A stretch of 64,000 nucleotides of DNA from Algoriphagus lacus (GCF_003583985.1 NZ_QXML01000002.1:522064-586063); one strand, 5' to 3'. Shown: positions 1-9,568, numbered from the stretch's first letter. Notes: generated by a model not told the origin, from the sequence alone. Translations and numbers: made by a program.

Positions 1-1
1 T

Positions 2-976
2 GGCATGTCATCCGTTCGATTCATTTGCGGTACTCAGGATATTCACAAGGAGCTCGAGCGAAAGATCTCCGAGTTTTTGGGTACAGAAGATACCATTCTA
101 TATGCTGCGGCCTTTGATGCAAACGGAGGAGTGTTTGAACCACTCTTTGGTCCGGAGGATGCGATTATTTCCGATGCTTTGAATCACGCATCCATCATCG
201 ATGGTGTTCGACTTTGCAAGGCGATGCGCTACCGCTATGAGCATAACAATATGGCGGACCTGGAAAAGCAGCTTCAGGACGCCATCGCTGCCGGAGCCAA
301 GCAAAAAATCATCGTGACCGATGGCGTTTTCTCCATGGACGGAACCATCGCCCAGTTGGATAAAATCGTCGAATTGGCTGAGAAATACGAAGCATTGATC
401 ATGTCAGACGAATGCCATTCTACCGGATTTATGGGAAAAACAGGTCGAGGAGTCCATGAGCATCGCGGGGTGATGGGCAAAATCGACATCATCACCGGTA
501 CGCTGGGTAAAGCATTGGGTGGAGCCTCCGGTGGTTTTACATCAGGCCGAAAGGAAATCATCGAGTTGCTACGTCAGCGATCCAGACCGTATTTGTTTTC
601 GAATACCTTGGCTCCTTCCATTACCGGAGCATCCATAGCCGTGTTTGATCTGCTTTCTGAGACCACAGAGCTTCGCGACAAACTCGAGGAAAACACGATG
701 TATTTCCGTGAAAAAATGACCGCGGCAGGATTTGACATCAAGCCGGGTGAGCATGCGATTGTGCCGATTATGCTTTACGATGCAGTGCTTTCTCAGAAGA
801 TGGCCGAAAAGCTTCTTGAAAAAGGAATCTACGTGATCGGATTTTATTATCCGGTGGTTCCAAAAGGTCAGGCCAGAATCCGGGTCCAGATTTCCGCTGG
901 TCACGAACGGCATCATTTGGATAAAGCGATTGCCGCTTTTATAGAAGTAGGCAAAGAATTGGGGGTCGTTAAGTAA
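2..976 (+). CDS. kbl: Glycine C-acetyltransferase (2-amino-3-ketobutyrate CoA ligase), 5' end missing
   Basis: PLP-dependent alpha-oxoamine synthase that interconverts 2-amino-3-oxobutyrate plus CoA and glycine plus acetyl-CoA, the second step of threonine degradation through threonine dehydrogenase; cytoplasmic. The frame is open to the window edge and begins inside the family's N-terminal region ([15 protein letters not shown]). The usual length is near 395-400 residues, so roughly 70-75 residues lie upstream. Visible family marks are the DECHSTG segment that contacts PLP and the [10 protein letters not shown] segment holding the Schiff-base lysine. The ATG at position 5 is internal, not the true start. 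The gene ends at a strong hairpin shared with the convergent cdaA gene. The call is secure; the related 8-amino-7-oxononanoate synthase is less likely given the C-terminal [15 protein letters not shown] segment. Confidence 0.93.
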   Translation, partial: GMSSVRFICGTQDIHKELERKISEFLGTEDTILYAAAFDANGGVFEPLFGPEDAIISDALNHASIIDGVRLCKAMRYRYEHNNMADLEKQLQDAIAAGAKQKIIVTDGVFSMDGTIAQLDKIVELAEKYEALIMSDECHSTGFMGKTGRGVHEHRGVMGKIDIITGTLGKALGGASGGFTSGRKEIIELLRQRSRPYLFSNTLAPSITGASIAVFDLLSETTELRDKLEENTMYFREKMTAAGFDIKPGEHAIVPIMLYDAVLSQKMAEKLLEKGIYVIGFYYPVVPKGQARIRVQISAGHERHHLDKAIAAFIEVGKELGVVK

Positions 977-1005
977 GTTCCGTTCCGTCTGGACCTAGAT
1001 TAAAA

Positions 1006-1036
1006 AAAACCGGCAAAAGCGAATTTTGCCGGTTTT
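1006..1036. terminator. Bidirectional Rho-independent terminator between kbl and cdaA
   Basis: Perfect 13-bp inverted repeat (AAAACCGGCAAAA / TTTTGCCGGTTTT) around a 5-nt loop. A-rich and T-rich flanks let it work on both strands. It lies between two convergent genes. Confidence 0.85.
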
Positions 1037-1061
1037 GTCATTTTTTCAAACCAGTATTTGG

Positions 1062-1940
1062 TCACAAAGACTTACTGGTCATTGCCAACTTCCGTTTGGT
1101 TGAAAGGTCGTATTCGGAAAGATTTTCGAAGCGGTCATCCAAGTCTTCATTGTTCAGGTAATCGTTGATGATTTCACGAATTTCCTGAAACGATAAGTTA
1201 TGTAGCACCTTTCCGTTTTTCATCATGGAGATTTGTCCGGTCTCTTCAGATACCACCAAAATCAAAGCATCTGTCGCTTCTGACATACCTATGGCGGCTC
1301 GGTGTCTCAGTCCAAACTGTGCCGGAACTTCGCGTTCTGTTACCGGTAAAATACAGCGGGCAGCTTTAATTCTTCCTTTGTGGATGATCACCGCACCGTC
1401 ATGAAGCGGACTGTATTTGTTGAAAATCGAAATTAGGAGTCTTTTGGATAGTTCTGCATCCAGGATGTCACCACTTTCTGCATAGAATTTCAATTCAACC
1501 GTACTGGAAATAACGATCAGTGCACCGGTATTGCTTCCAGACAGTGACTTGGTAGCATCGATGATTGGGCTGATGTTGAAGGCTGAGTTTTCTTTTTTTC
1601 TCCAAAAAAACAGGAGGTCTTTCCAGACATTGTCATCGGAGAAAATTGAGGAACGACCCAAAATCAGGAGGAACTTTCGGATTTCCGGAGCAAAAATGAT
1701 AATGGCAGCAATCACACCCACTCCCATAAATTGGCCTAAAATGGCTGATAGGAGTTCCATCCTAACTGCCCTTACGAGCAAATAGATCAGATATAGAGAT
1801 AGAAATCCAAGGAAGATTTTGATCGCAACACTGCCTTTGAGCAATTTATACACTTGGTACAATAGCGCTGCCACCAATGCAATATCGATCATATTGACAA
1901 TGGAGATATCTAAAAATCCTATTTTAAACAGCAGGCTCAA
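1062..1940 (-). CDS. cdaA: Diadenylate cyclase CdaA (c-di-AMP synthase)
   Basis: Membrane-bound enzyme that makes cyclic di-AMP from two ATP; c-di-AMP controls potassium/osmolyte balance and cell-wall homeostasis. The 292-residue protein has three N-terminal membrane segments (about residues 10-32, 38-58 and 65-86) followed by the DisA-N catalytic domain, with DGA at 181-183 and RHR at 212-214, the two motifs that define active diadenylate cyclases. The start is TTG: its TTGA overlaps the TGA stop of the upstream folP, so translation is probably coupled. This folP-cdaA order is common in Bacteroidota. The gene ends at the bidirectional terminator shared with kbl. Confidence 0.93.
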   Translation of the reverse strand: MSLLFKIGFLDISIVNMIDIALVAALLYQVYKLLKGSVAIKIFLGFLSLYLIYLLVRAVRMELLSAILGQFMGVGVIAAIIIFAPEIRKFLLILGRSSIFSDDNVWKDLLFFWRKKENSAFNISPIIDATKSLSGSNTGALIVISSTVELKFYAESGDILDAELSKRLLISIFNKYSPLHDGAVIIHKGRIKAARCILPVTEREVPAQFGLRHRAAIGMSEATDALILVVSEETGQISMMKNGKVLHNLSFQEIREIINDYLNNEDLDDRFENLSEYDLSTKRKLAMTSKSL

Positions 1941-2821
1941 GGGTATATTTTTTCGTAAAGTTTAATCGTTTCTTTGGCTTCCTTAACGTCGTGCACTCTG
2001 AGGATGTTCGCTCCTTGCAATAAAGCAAACATATTCAAAGCTGTAGTCCCGTTAAGGGCATCCTTTGGTTCGATTTGCAAGGTTTTGTAAATCATTGATT
2101 TTCTTGAAACCCCTGCAAGAAGTGGGAATCCCATGACTTCAAAACTTTTAAGATTTCTCAGTAGAAAGAAATTTTGTTCGATGGTTTTTGCAAATCCAAA
2201 CCCAGGATCGATAATTACATCTTTGATGCCAAGTTTTTTAATAAGATCCACTTTTTCCGCGAAATAGTACAGAGTTTCTGTCAAAATATCTGAATAATTC
2301 GCTTGGCTTTGCATGTTTTGAGGATTTCCCTTCATGTGCATGGCAATGTAGGGTACTCCAAGTTTCGCTACCAATGGAAGCATTGCCTTACCTAGGTTGC
2401 CGGCAGAAATATCATTGACCAAATCCGCACCTGCAGTTACGGATTCCAGAGCAACCTTAGATCGAAATGTGTCAATTGAAATCAAGATTTCAGGAAATTC
2501 CCGGCGAATCACTTCTACTGCTGGAACGACACGCTGCAATTCTTCTTCCACAGAAATATCCACTGCTCCAGGTCGGGTACTGTAGCCTCCGAGATCCAAA
2601 AAATCAGCGCCTTCCCGAATCATTTTTTCGGCGATGAAAAGGATGGAATCAGGGCTTTTTGCCACCCGACTGCCTTCAAAAAATGAATCCGGAGTCAGAT
2701 TCAGAATTCCCATTACCTTGGGTTTGTCCAGGCTAATCAGCCTTCCCTTGATTTGAAGTGTATATTTTTGGGGAAATAATTTATCTTCGATCGAAGAAGA
2801 CGGACTTGATCCGGAGAGCAT
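1937..2821 (-). CDS. folP: Dihydropteroate synthase
   Basis: Condenses 6-hydroxymethyl-7,8-dihydropterin pyrophosphate with p-aminobenzoate in folate synthesis and is the target of sulfonamides; cytoplasmic TIM barrel. The 294 residues carry the N-terminal signature MGILNLTPDSF (about 37-47), the GADFLDLGGYSTRPG segment, the SIDTFR strand and the DPGFGF loop. About 30 residues precede the barrel, slightly longer than in E. coli FolP. The stop overlaps the TTG start of cdaA by 4 nt. The start (ATG) is only 14 nt from the divergent DUF1599 gene, so its promoter must lie inside that neighbour or be shared with it. Confidence 0.95.
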   Translation of the reverse strand: MLSGSSPSSSIEDKLFPQKYTLQIKGRLISLDKPKVMGILNLTPDSFFEGSRVAKSPDSILFIAEKMIREGADFLDLGGYSTRPGAVDISVEEELQRVVPAVEVIRREFPEILISIDTFRSKVALESVTAGADLVNDISAGNLGKAMLPLVAKLGVPYIAMHMKGNPQNMQSQANYSDILTETLYYFAEKVDLIKKLGIKDVIIDPGFGFAKTIEQNFFLLRNLKSFEVMGFPLLAGVSRKSMIYKTLQIEPKDALNGTTALNMFALLQGANILRVHDVKEAKETIKLYEKIYP

Positions 2822-2835
2822 TAAACTAAAGTGTT

Positions 2836-3381
2836 TTGGAGACTAAAACCAGCAACGAATATAAGCAAGTAATCGCCCGATGTAAAGATTTATTCCGGAA
2901 GAAAACCCTGGATTATGGGACTGCTTGGAGGATTTTGAGGCTTTCATCGATTACAGACCAGATTTTTATAAAAGCTCAGCGAATTCGTTCCATTCAGGAA
3001 AAAGGTAGTCAGAAGGTCAATGATCCAATCGTTGACGAGTTTGTGGGAATTATCAATTATTGCCTGATTGCACTCATCCAAATTAGCCTGAGAGGAGACG
3101 ACCGGATGGATATTCCATTTGATGAATTAGAGCCGCTTTATGACAGATGGACAGCGGATACCAAGGCACTTTTGGAGAATAAAAATCATGATTACGGAGA
3201 AGCTTGGAGAGATATGCGTGTCAGTTCGATGACCGATATAATACTCATGAAGCTTTTCAGAGTGAAGCAAATTGAGGATAATCAGGGAAAAACAATCGTC
3301 TCGGAAGGAATCGAGGCCAACTATCAGGATATGATAAATTACTCAGTTTTTTGCCTTATTAAATTAGGATACCATGAATAA
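2836..3381 (+). CDS. DUF1599 (nucleotide modification associated domain 1) protein with two tandem domain copies
   Basis: A 181-residue protein of the DUF1599 family; the biochemical role is not established. The sequence is an internal duplication. The first half has K-K-LDYGTAWRILRLSSITDQI (about 20-40) and ends in INYCLIALI; the second has K-N-HDYGEAWRDMRVSSMTDII (about 113-133) and ends in INYSVFCLI. The conserved DYGxAWRxxRxSSxTD core is therefore present twice. No ATG exists in frame upstream; the likely start is TTG, because an in-frame TAA lies 9 nt before it. It is the first gene of a translationally coupled trio with the BT_3928-type protein (8-nt overlap) and aroK (4-nt overlap). 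Confidence 0.85.
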   Translation: METKTSNEYKQVIARCKDLFRKKTLDYGTAWRILRLSSITDQIFIKAQRIRSIQEKGSQKVNDPIVDEFVGIINYCLIALIQISLRGDDRMDIPFDELEPLYDRWTADTKALLENKNHDYGEAWRDMRVSSMTDIILMKLFRVKQIEDNQGKTIVSEGIEANYQDMINYSVFCLIKLGYHE

Positions 3382-4471
3382 GCAAGCCATACTTTGGGTC
3401 CTCCGTCTTTTGGTGGGAGGGCTTTTTATTTTCTCAGGGCTCATTAAGGTCAATGATCCAGTTGGGACGGCCATCAAGTTGGAGGAATACTTTGACGTTT
3501 TTTCCAATGATATAGCAGGGTTTTTCTACGCCTTTAAGCCGTTTGCACTTTATATCGCGACGGCCTTGGTAGTGGCAGAAGTGGTGCTCGGTTTAATGCT
3601 GATTTTGGGAGTTAAGTTGAAGCAGACCATTTGGGCTCTTGGCCTGATGATCCTTTTCTTTACGTTTTTGACCTTTTATTCTGCTTATTTTAATAAGGTT
3701 ACGGATTGTGGCTGCTTTGGCGATGCCATCAAATTGACACCTTGGGAGTCGTTTTATAAGGACATTATCTTGTTGGTGATGATTTCTTTTCTGTTCATTT
3801 TCAGAAAAGACCTTCCGGAGGAAACGCCAAAATGGGCGAGTGTTTCAGCTGTTGTAAGCTTAATCCTTTCCCTAGGTTTGGCAGTTTGGGCGATTCAAAA
3901 CTTACCCTTTATTGATTTCAGAGCTTACAAAAACGGAGTAAGTATCCCGACAAACATGCAGCCTTCCGCACCGCTTCAATATACTTATGTGATGAAAAAG
4001 GGAGGAGAGACGTTCAAGTTTGATCAATATCCTACAGACGAAAGCTATGAGTTTGTGGAGATGGTTTTGAAAAATCCCGAGGCTTTACCCAAGATTTCTG
4101 ATTTTGCTGCATGGAATGCGGAGAGCGATCAGACTGAGTTCCTTTTTGCGGGAAACAAAGTGGTCATTCTAAGCAGCAACATGTCCAAAATGAGTGACGC
4201 CAACCTTGATGCGTTGACTGAGTTGGTCAAATCATTGGAAGGGGCTCCGGTTGACGTGGTGTTTATGGCTGCTGCAACTCAAGAGGAGATTGATGCCTTT
4301 TTGTCCAAAAATAACTGGAGTGTCATCGGTCTTCAAGCCGATGCGACAGTTGTTAAAACCATTATGCGTGCAAATCCCGGAATAATGATCTTGAAAGACG
4401 GTGTGGTGATGGAGAAATTCCACCACAACAATACTCCGGAGGCAACCGATGTTTTGGACTTTTTTCTATGA
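3374..4471 (+). CDS. BT_3928-type DoxX/MauE-like membrane protein
   Basis: A 365-residue inner-membrane protein with an N-terminal DoxX/MauE-like bundle of four membrane helices (about residues 8-145), containing the GLIKVNDPVGTA segment and a TDCGCFGD cysteine motif near residues 113-120, which suggests a thiol-redox role. A further membrane segment near 155-175 is followed by a periplasmic C-terminal domain of about 185 residues that resembles a degenerate thioredoxin-like fold (ILKDGVVMEKFH near the end); this part is inference. The ATG overlaps the DUF1599 stop, and the TGA overlaps the aroK start. The same neighbour order recurs in many Bacteroidota, which supports the family call but gives no proven function. 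Confidence 0.85.
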   Translation: MNKQAILWVLRLLVGGLFIFSGLIKVNDPVGTAIKLEEYFDVFSNDIAGFFYAFKPFALYIATALVVAEVVLGLMLILGVKLKQTIWALGLMILFFTFLTFYSAYFNKVTDCGCFGDAIKLTPWESFYKDIILLVMISFLFIFRKDLPEETPKWASVSAVVSLILSLGLAVWAIQNLPFIDFRAYKNGVSIPTNMQPSAPLQYTYVMKKGGETFKFDQYPTDESYEFVEMVLKNPEALPKISDFAAWNAESDQTEFLFAGNKVVILSSNMSKMSDANLDALTELVKSLEGAPVDVVFMAAATQEEIDAFLSKNNWSVIGLQADATVVKTIMRANPGIMILKDGVVMEKFHHNNTPEATDVLDFFL

Positions 4472-4998
4472 GTAAGAATCTCAAAGTTGTTTTGGTTGGT
4501 TTACCGGGTTGCGGGAAGAGCACCTTTGGGCGTCAACTTGCCCAAGAGTTGAAGTTTCCCTATTTGGACTTGGATATTCAGGTGGAGGAAAAATTTCAGC
4601 AGAAAATACCGGAAATTTTTTCCATTTACGGAGAAGGGAAATTCAGAGAATGGGAAACTGAGACGCTTTCGGAATTACTGAAACGGGAATCTTCTTTTGT
4701 GTTAGCGACCGGTGGTGGAGCTCCCTGCTTCAATGACAATATGGATATGATCAATGAAGCAGCCATATCTGTATACTTGGATGTACCGTTGGATGCAATT
4801 TCTGAGAGATTAAGAGTCTCAAAGGTTCAAAACCGACCCATGTTTCAAGGGTTGGATCAGGGTGAAATCACATTGAAGCTGAAGAGCTTACTATCCCAAC
4901 GAGAGTATTTTTACAATCAGGCAAAAATAAAGCTCAGCGGTGAGGATTTTTCCGCTGAGCTGTTGATGTATGAGCTGATCAATCAGCTCAAAAGTTAA
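4468..4998 (+). CDS. aroK: Shikimate kinase
   Basis: Phosphorylates shikimate at the 3-OH with ATP, step five of the chorismate pathway; cytoplasmic P-loop kinase. The 176 residues are the usual length. Visible are the Walker A GLPGCGKST (11-19), the DLD shikimate-binding aspartate after strand 2, the ATGGGAP loop (about 80-86) and the lid NRPMFQG. It is coupled to the upstream BT_3928-type gene by an ATGA overlap. Its last codons overlap the 3' end of the convergent FadL-like gene by 11 nt, and the end of the coding region contains two hairpins that may serve the opposite strand as terminator. Confidence 0.95.
   Translation: MSKNLKVVLVGLPGCGKSTFGRQLAQELKFPYLDLDIQVEEKFQQKIPEIFSIYGEGKFREWETETLSELLKRESSFVLATGGGAPCFNDNMDMINEAAISVYLDVPLDAISERLRVSKVQNRPMFQGLDQGEITLKLKSLLSQREYFYNQAKIKLSGEDFSAELLMYELINQLKS
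4924..4961 (-). terminator. Probable terminator of the FadL-like gene, embedded in the aroK coding sequence
   Basis: AGCTCAGCGG (4931-4940) pairs with CCGCTGAGCT (4952-4961). Read on the minus strand the hairpin is followed by TTATTTTTG. It lies just past the stop of the minus-strand FadL-like gene. A second hairpin (TGAGCTGAT / ATCAGCTCA, 4971-4990) covers both stops. Confidence 0.5.
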
Positions 4999-6502
4999 AA
5001 CCAAGGGTTAATACCCCAGAGGTTATGTTGTTTTCCAATTCTGTCAAGGGGCCGTAGTTGAATCCATCTTCATCCAAGACTTGATAACTACGATATAGGG
5101 CATTGAATTTTTGGTTGACCAAGGCAAAATCAATGGAGAATGATTTGATTCTCACTCCTATACCACCGCTGATTTGTTGAGTGCTTTGATCAAATCCGGG
5201 TGAATTGGAGAAGGGATCTCCAAAATGGGCATAACCGGCCCTTACCCTAAACATGTCAAATTTTGCTTCGCCGCCAATTCTGTAATTGATTGTGCTGGTA
5301 TAAATATCATTGATTACCTGATTGTCGGGACCTTCGTCAAAGTCATTTGAATTGATGCGACCAGCGCTGTAATCCACCCAATCCACATCAGCAGAAATAA
5401 AGCCGTTTTTCCCGATGAAGAATGTTGCTCCTCCTCCGATTTTTAGCGGGGTATTCAGGCCATAATTGCTGATTACCAGATCTGTAATGGCTTCCTGTCT
5501 GCCAAGAGTAATGTCTTCCTGCTCAAAGTAATAATTGTTGTAATTAGCGGTCATTCCAGCCTCATACTCTTCGTTGAGCCCATACCAAGTAGGAGATTGG
5601 AAAATAAAGCCCAGATTCAAGTAATCAATGGGTTTGTAAATGACTCCCAGGTTCACGTTGACACCAGCACCATTGATGAAGAGGTTTTCCCGCAGGCTTG
5701 AATTGGCCAAAGGCTGATCCACAAATTCCTCGTTGTAAGTTTTAAATGAGGAAAAGGAAAGGGTTCGGATTCCTAGACTTCCACCAACAAAGAATTTGTG
5801 ATCGAAATTGGCTCCATAAGAAAAGGTGATCTGGTTGGCACTTCCCTCCTGAGTAATGTTTTCATCCTGAAAAGGAAAACCTAAGATGAATGAATCATAG
5901 GAAGTCGGATTGTCAATCGGTTTTCCATTCTCATCGAATACGATGGGATTAATTTGGTAAGTCTGATAAGCCAGGCCAGTTAGGCCATAGTTTTCAATTT
6001 GATTTTCAGGAATTCCAAAAGCGTCATCCAAGTAGAAATCAATGATGGAACTTTCACCGAGTTCATCTGAAAAGTAGCCGTATTCTGTATTGAAATTGGC
6101 TATTCTTTGAAAACTGAAGCCAAATGCCCCACCTTTGAAAGATCCTGATTCAAGACTTTCCTTGGGACTTGCCATCACATAGCTCATGTTGGGCAGAGAA
6201 AAGTTAGTCGTGTTATACGATTTGCTTTGTCCCAAATAGCGAGTATCCACTCCCCAGTCAGAATATCCCAAGCTGATACTGGCTTCTGAGGATCTGAAAA
6301 ATCCCAGTCCGGCAGGGTTACCTGCTATATTGGAAACATCACCGCCTAATGACCATTGAGTTCCTCCGATCCCGATGATTCTGGCAGAACCCGTAGGATT
6401 GGATTTTCCAAATCGATAGGCATCTTCATAGTATCCGCTTTGGGCAAAAGCACCTGCTATAGAAATAGTGCTGAGGGTAAGAAATAATGTCAATAACCTC
6501 AT
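4988..6502 (-). CDS. OmpP1/FadL/TodX-type outer-membrane transport protein
   Basis: A 504-residue outer-membrane beta-barrel of the FadL superfamily, which lets hydrophobic compounds such as long-chain fatty acids cross the outer membrane; the actual substrate here is unknown. Seen in the sequence are a signal peptide (MRLLTLFLTLSTISIAGAFA, cleaved before QSG), the N-terminal hatch-like GSARIIGIGGTQWSLGGDVSNIAGNPAGLG segment typical of Bacteroidota members, alternating barrel strands, and a terminal aromatic residue (TLGFNF) as needed for BAM recognition. It is a single-gene unit, convergent with aroK. Confidence 0.85.
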   Translation of the reverse strand: MRLLTLFLTLSTISIAGAFAQSGYYEDAYRFGKSNPTGSARIIGIGGTQWSLGGDVSNIAGNPAGLGFFRSSEASISLGYSDWGVDTRYLGQSKSYNTTNFSLPNMSYVMASPKESLESGSFKGGAFGFSFQRIANFNTEYGYFSDELGESSIIDFYLDDAFGIPENQIENYGLTGLAYQTYQINPIVFDENGKPIDNPTSYDSFILGFPFQDENITQEGSANQITFSYGANFDHKFFVGGSLGIRTLSFSSFKTYNEEFVDQPLANSSLRENLFINGAGVNVNLGVIYKPIDYLNLGFIFQSPTWYGLNEEYEAGMTANYNNYYFEQEDITLGRQEAITDLVISNYGLNTPLKIGGGATFFIGKNGFISADVDWVDYSAGRINSNDFDEGPDNQVINDIYTSTINYRIGGEAKFDMFRVRAGYAHFGDPFSNSPGFDQSTQQISGGIGVRIKSFSIDFALVNQKFNALYRSYQVLDEDGFNYGPLTELENNITSGVLTLGFNF

Positions 6503-6562
6503 TAAATCGTCATTTTGTTGTTAAGAGATAACGGATGTTTTTTGTTTTTGTGCGGCATTTCC

Positions 6563-6593
6563 GCAAAAAAAAGGGGGAAATTAATTCCCCCTT
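6563..6593 (-). terminator. Terminator of the repeat-rich lipoprotein gene
   Basis: AAGGGGGAA (6571-6579) and TTCCCCCTT (6585-6593) form a 9-bp stem. The loop holds the gene's stop codon. On the minus strand the stem is followed by a run of eight T. Confidence 0.8.
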
Positions 6594-7960
6594 CCTCCTC
6601 TGGATCCGCCAATACTTCCGCCGGAAGATCCTCCTGAGCTTCTGCTCGGAGCGCTAAATCCACTTCCGCCACCAGTACTCATTCTGCTTGGAGCACTGAA
6701 GCTGGAAGAGTTGTCATTTGATCTACTTGGTGCAACTGACCTATTGTAAGAAGGAGTTGTACCTCTGTTGTATGTCGGAGATCCGCCTCTGTTATAAGAA
6801 GGAGAGGTTGACCTGTTATTATAAGATGGACTCGTAGATCGGTTGTAAGAAGGACTTGTGCTTCTGTTGTTGTAAGAAGGGGAAGTCGCTCTTCCATCGT
6901 ATCCGGATGAACTTCTCGAAGGAGAAGTATAGCTCCTGGTGTTTGTTCCAGGACTATATGTAGATGATGGTCTTGCAGAAGGAATAGAACTTCTGGATCT
7001 TGTACTAACAGCACGGTCAGCAGCAGGAGAATTGACATTTCTTGTACTGGTCACTCTGCTTCTTCCTGAGTTATAATAGTCGTTTTGCGAATTGCTAAAG
7101 TCTCTACTTGCTACCCTGGAATTTTCGGAAGACACCAATCTTCTAGCTGATGAATTGACTGCAGCGGCATTTCCTCTTGCTTGAGCTCTGGCGGTGCTTG
7201 GCATAATTGAAGCCTCGCTTGACCTGATCCCTGTGTTAGTTATGGAAGAGCCTCTCGTTGGTCTTGCACCGTAAACCACCCTTCGGTCCCCGTATTCACC
7301 CCCTGGTAGAATATAGGCGGGATAACCCGGATATACAGGATACATAGGATATCCGAATCCATAACCTGGATACATCGGATAACCGAATCCATACATTGGA
7401 TATCCATACATTGGGTAGCCATACATCGGATATCCCCAGCCAAACCCAAATCCAATACTCATTCCAAATCCCATTGGATATCCCCAGCCAAATCCCATAT
7501 AAGGAGACATTCCCCATCCATAAGGACTGTAGCCAAATCCTAGACCAAAGTTAAAATTGATGTTAGGGGAGTTGGAGTTTTGTCCCTCGCTGTTTGCGTA
7601 ATAATTGTCATAGGCATTGACATTCCCAGTCGTTTTCTGAGCAGGTGCTGTTTCGTCAAAATAAACAACCCCCTCTTCGGTAGTTGTTGATCCTGAAGTT
7701 GCCTGATATCTGGAAATGTACTCAGGGTTTACATTTCTGGAACTGAAGTTTTGTTCAGTCACAGTAGGTTCCGCAGCAATGTTTTTGAATGATTGTGGAT
7801 TGTTATTTTCCACCGCATACTGGGTAGCCATTTTGACGTCTGAAGCCATGAAATACAGGTTGTCATCTACGCCGCTAGTCGCCATTTTATTGGTGCTGCA
7901 GGAAGAGATAACTAACGATCCCAAAAGCAAAGAGGCCGGTATTAAGGGTAATTTCTTCAT
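6581..7960 (-). CDS. Repeat-rich lipoprotein (Tyr/Gly/Pro/Met tract and Ser-Tyr-Asn-Arg repeats)
   Basis: A 459-residue protein of unknown function. The start was placed at the ATG giving [21 protein letters not shown], a lipoprotein signal with Cys21 as lipidation site; the 32 codons before it are non-coding leader. The middle (about residues 135-220) is a low-complexity tract of GYPMYG and YPMYPGYG units. The last 150 residues repeat SPSYN(N)RSTS-like units and end in a Gly/Ser/Arg-rich tail (GGSRGGRGN). The composition suggests a surface-exposed, disordered or self-associating protein. A -33/-7-like promoter (8046-8078) lies about 85 nt upstream and a strong terminator sits at its end. The repeats may inflate matches to unrelated proteins. 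Confidence 0.8.
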   Translation of the reverse strand: MKKLPLIPASLLLGSLVISSCSTNKMATSGVDDNLYFMASDVKMATQYAVENNNPQSFKNIAAEPTVTEQNFSSRNVNPEYISRYQATSGSTTTEEGVVYFDETAPAQKTTGNVNAYDNYYANSEGQNSNSPNINFNFGLGFGYSPYGWGMSPYMGFGWGYPMGFGMSIGFGFGWGYPMYGYPMYGYPMYGFGYPMYPGYGFGYPMYPVYPGYPAYILPGGEYGDRRVVYGARPTRGSSITNTGIRSSEASIMPSTARAQARGNAAAVNSSARRLVSSENSRVASRDFSNSQNDYYNSGRSRVTSTRNVNSPAADRAVSTRSRSSIPSARPSSTYSPGTNTRSYTSPSRSSSGYDGRATSPSYNNRSTSPSYNRSTSPSYNNRSTSPSYNRGGSPTYNRGTTPSYNRSVAPSRSNDNSSSFSAPSRMSTGGGSGFSAPSRSSGGSSGGSIGGSRGGRGN

Positions 7961-8045
7961 AATTGAAGTTGATTGTTGCTTTGTTATACGGACTGGCAAT
8001 CCTGAGGTTATACTTTTTGGATTATATTTGCCAACCCTAATTAAG

Positions 8046-8078
8046 CAAAAATACATACATTTTAATATACCTCACAAC
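8046..8078 (-). promoter_or_regulatory. Candidate Bacteroidota-type promoter for the repeat-rich lipoprotein gene
   Basis: Minus strand: GTTG (8075-8078) and, 21 nt further, TATTTTTG (8046-8053). This fits the Bacteroidota consensus TTTG-N19-21-TAnnTTTG with one mismatch in the -33 box. Predicted leader of about 80 nt. Confidence 0.4.
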
Positions 8079-8081
8079 CGA

Positions 8082-9563
8082 ATGAGTAAAGGACTTCCAA
8101 AGCGCAGTGAAGATTATTCCCTGTGGTACAATGAATTGGTGAAAAGAGCAGATTTGGCTGAAAATTCAGCTGTAAGAGGATGCATGGTCATTAAGCCTTA
8201 CGGTTATTCCATTTGGGAAAAAATGCAGGCTCAGTTGGACAAAATGTTCAAAGAAACCGGTCATACCAACGCCTATTTTCCTCTTTTTATCCCCAAGTCT
8301 TTTCTGAGCAAAGAAGCAAGCCATGTGGAAGGCTTTGCCAAAGAATGTGCTGTGGTGACTCACTATAGATTAAAAAATGCGGAAGATGGCTCGGGTGTAA
8401 TCGTCGATCCGGAAGCGAAATTGGAAGAAGAACTGATTGTGCGGCCAACCTCTGAGACAGTAATCTGGAGCACTTACAAAAATTGGATTCAATCTTACAG
8501 AGATCTTCCTTTGTTGGTCAATCAATGGGCTAATGTGGTCCGTTGGGAAATGAGGACAAGGCTTTTTTTAAGAACATCTGAATTCTTATGGCAGGAAGGC
8601 CATACTGCACACGCTACTGCAAAAGAAGCTATGGATGAGACCATTCAGATGATGAATGTTTACGCTCAGTTTGCTGAGGAATACATGGCCGTACCGGTGG
8701 TAAAAGGCCGCAAAACAGAAAATGAGCGCTTTGCCGGAGCAGATGATACACTATGTATTGAGGCAATGATGCAAGATGGGAAAGCCCTACAAGCAGGTAC
8801 TTCCCATTTCTTGGGACAAAATTTTGCAAAGGCTTTTGACGTCAAGTTTGCCACAAAAGAAGGTGGTTTGGAATATGTCTGGGGAACTTCTTGGGGCGTA
8901 AGTACACGCCTGATGGGAGCATTAATCATGGCCCATTCCGATGACAACGGACTTCTCCTTCCTCCAAAACTTGCTCCCATCCAAGTCGTCATCGTGCCGA
9001 TTTATCGGGGAGAAGCCGAGTTGGAAATGATTTCTGTGAAGGCAAAAGAAATCATGTCTGATCTCCGAAAAGTGGGAGTTTCTGTGAAATATGATGACCG
9101 GGATACTCAAAAACCAGGTTGGAAATTTGCGGAATATGAATTGAAGGGGGTTCCTGTCAGAATTGCTCTTGGTCCAAGAGATCTAGAAAATGGAACTATC
9201 GAAATTGCCAGAAGAGATAACCTGAGCAAAGAGACCTTCGATTTGTCTTCTCAACCCATTGCTGAAAAAATCAGTGGACTTTTAGAAGAAATTCAACAAG
9301 GTATTTACAAAAAGGCTTTTGACTTTAGGGCCTCCGTTACCACGGAAGTGAATTCCTGGGAGGAGTTTCAGCAGGTGTTGGAAGAAAAAGGAGGATTTAT
9401 CTCCGCCCATTGGGATGGTACTTCCGAGACAGAAGAAAAGATCAAGGAGCTGACAAAAGCCACTATTCGGTGTATTCCTTTAGACAGGAAAGAGGAAACC
9501 GGGAAATGTGTACTTACCGGCAAACCTTCTCAAGGTCGAGTTTATTTCGCCAAAGCCTACTAA
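8082..9563 (+). CDS. proS: Prolyl-tRNA synthetase, eukaryotic/archaeal type
   Basis: Charges tRNA-Pro with proline in the cytoplasm. The start was set to the ATG opening [16 protein letters not shown]; the upstream open frame (from 7716) runs through the divergent gene and is not coding. At 493 residues it matches the short type-3 ProRS: class II catalytic core (RPTSETVIW near 120, [21 protein letters not shown] near 155-180), anticodon-binding domain from about 285, and a C-terminal zinc-type extension ending in AKAY, the terminal tyrosine typical of this type; the INS editing insert is absent. A TATATTTG box at 8023-8030 could be its -7 element. A hairpin terminator follows at once. Confidence 0.96.
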   Translation: MSKGLPKRSEDYSLWYNELVKRADLAENSAVRGCMVIKPYGYSIWEKMQAQLDKMFKETGHTNAYFPLFIPKSFLSKEASHVEGFAKECAVVTHYRLKNAEDGSGVIVDPEAKLEEELIVRPTSETVIWSTYKNWIQSYRDLPLLVNQWANVVRWEMRTRLFLRTSEFLWQEGHTAHATAKEAMDETIQMMNVYAQFAEEYMAVPVVKGRKTENERFAGADDTLCIEAMMQDGKALQAGTSHFLGQNFAKAFDVKFATKEGGLEYVWGTSWGVSTRLMGALIMAHSDDNGLLLPPKLAPIQVVIVPIYRGEAELEMISVKAKEIMSDLRKVGVSVKYDDRDTQKPGWKFAEYELKGVPVRIALGPRDLENGTIEIARRDNLSKETFDLSSQPIAEKISGLLEEIQQGIYKKAFDFRASVTTEVNSWEEFQQVLEEKGGFISAHWDGTSETEEKIKELTKATIRCIPLDRKEETGKCVLTGKPSQGRVYFAKAY

Positions 9564-9568
9564 ACCTC

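Noticed and set aside
7716..8081. N-terminal extension of the proS frame by 122 codons
   Set aside because: It runs antisense through the lipoprotein gene and its promoter region; ProRS of this type starts at the [13 protein letters not shown] methionine.
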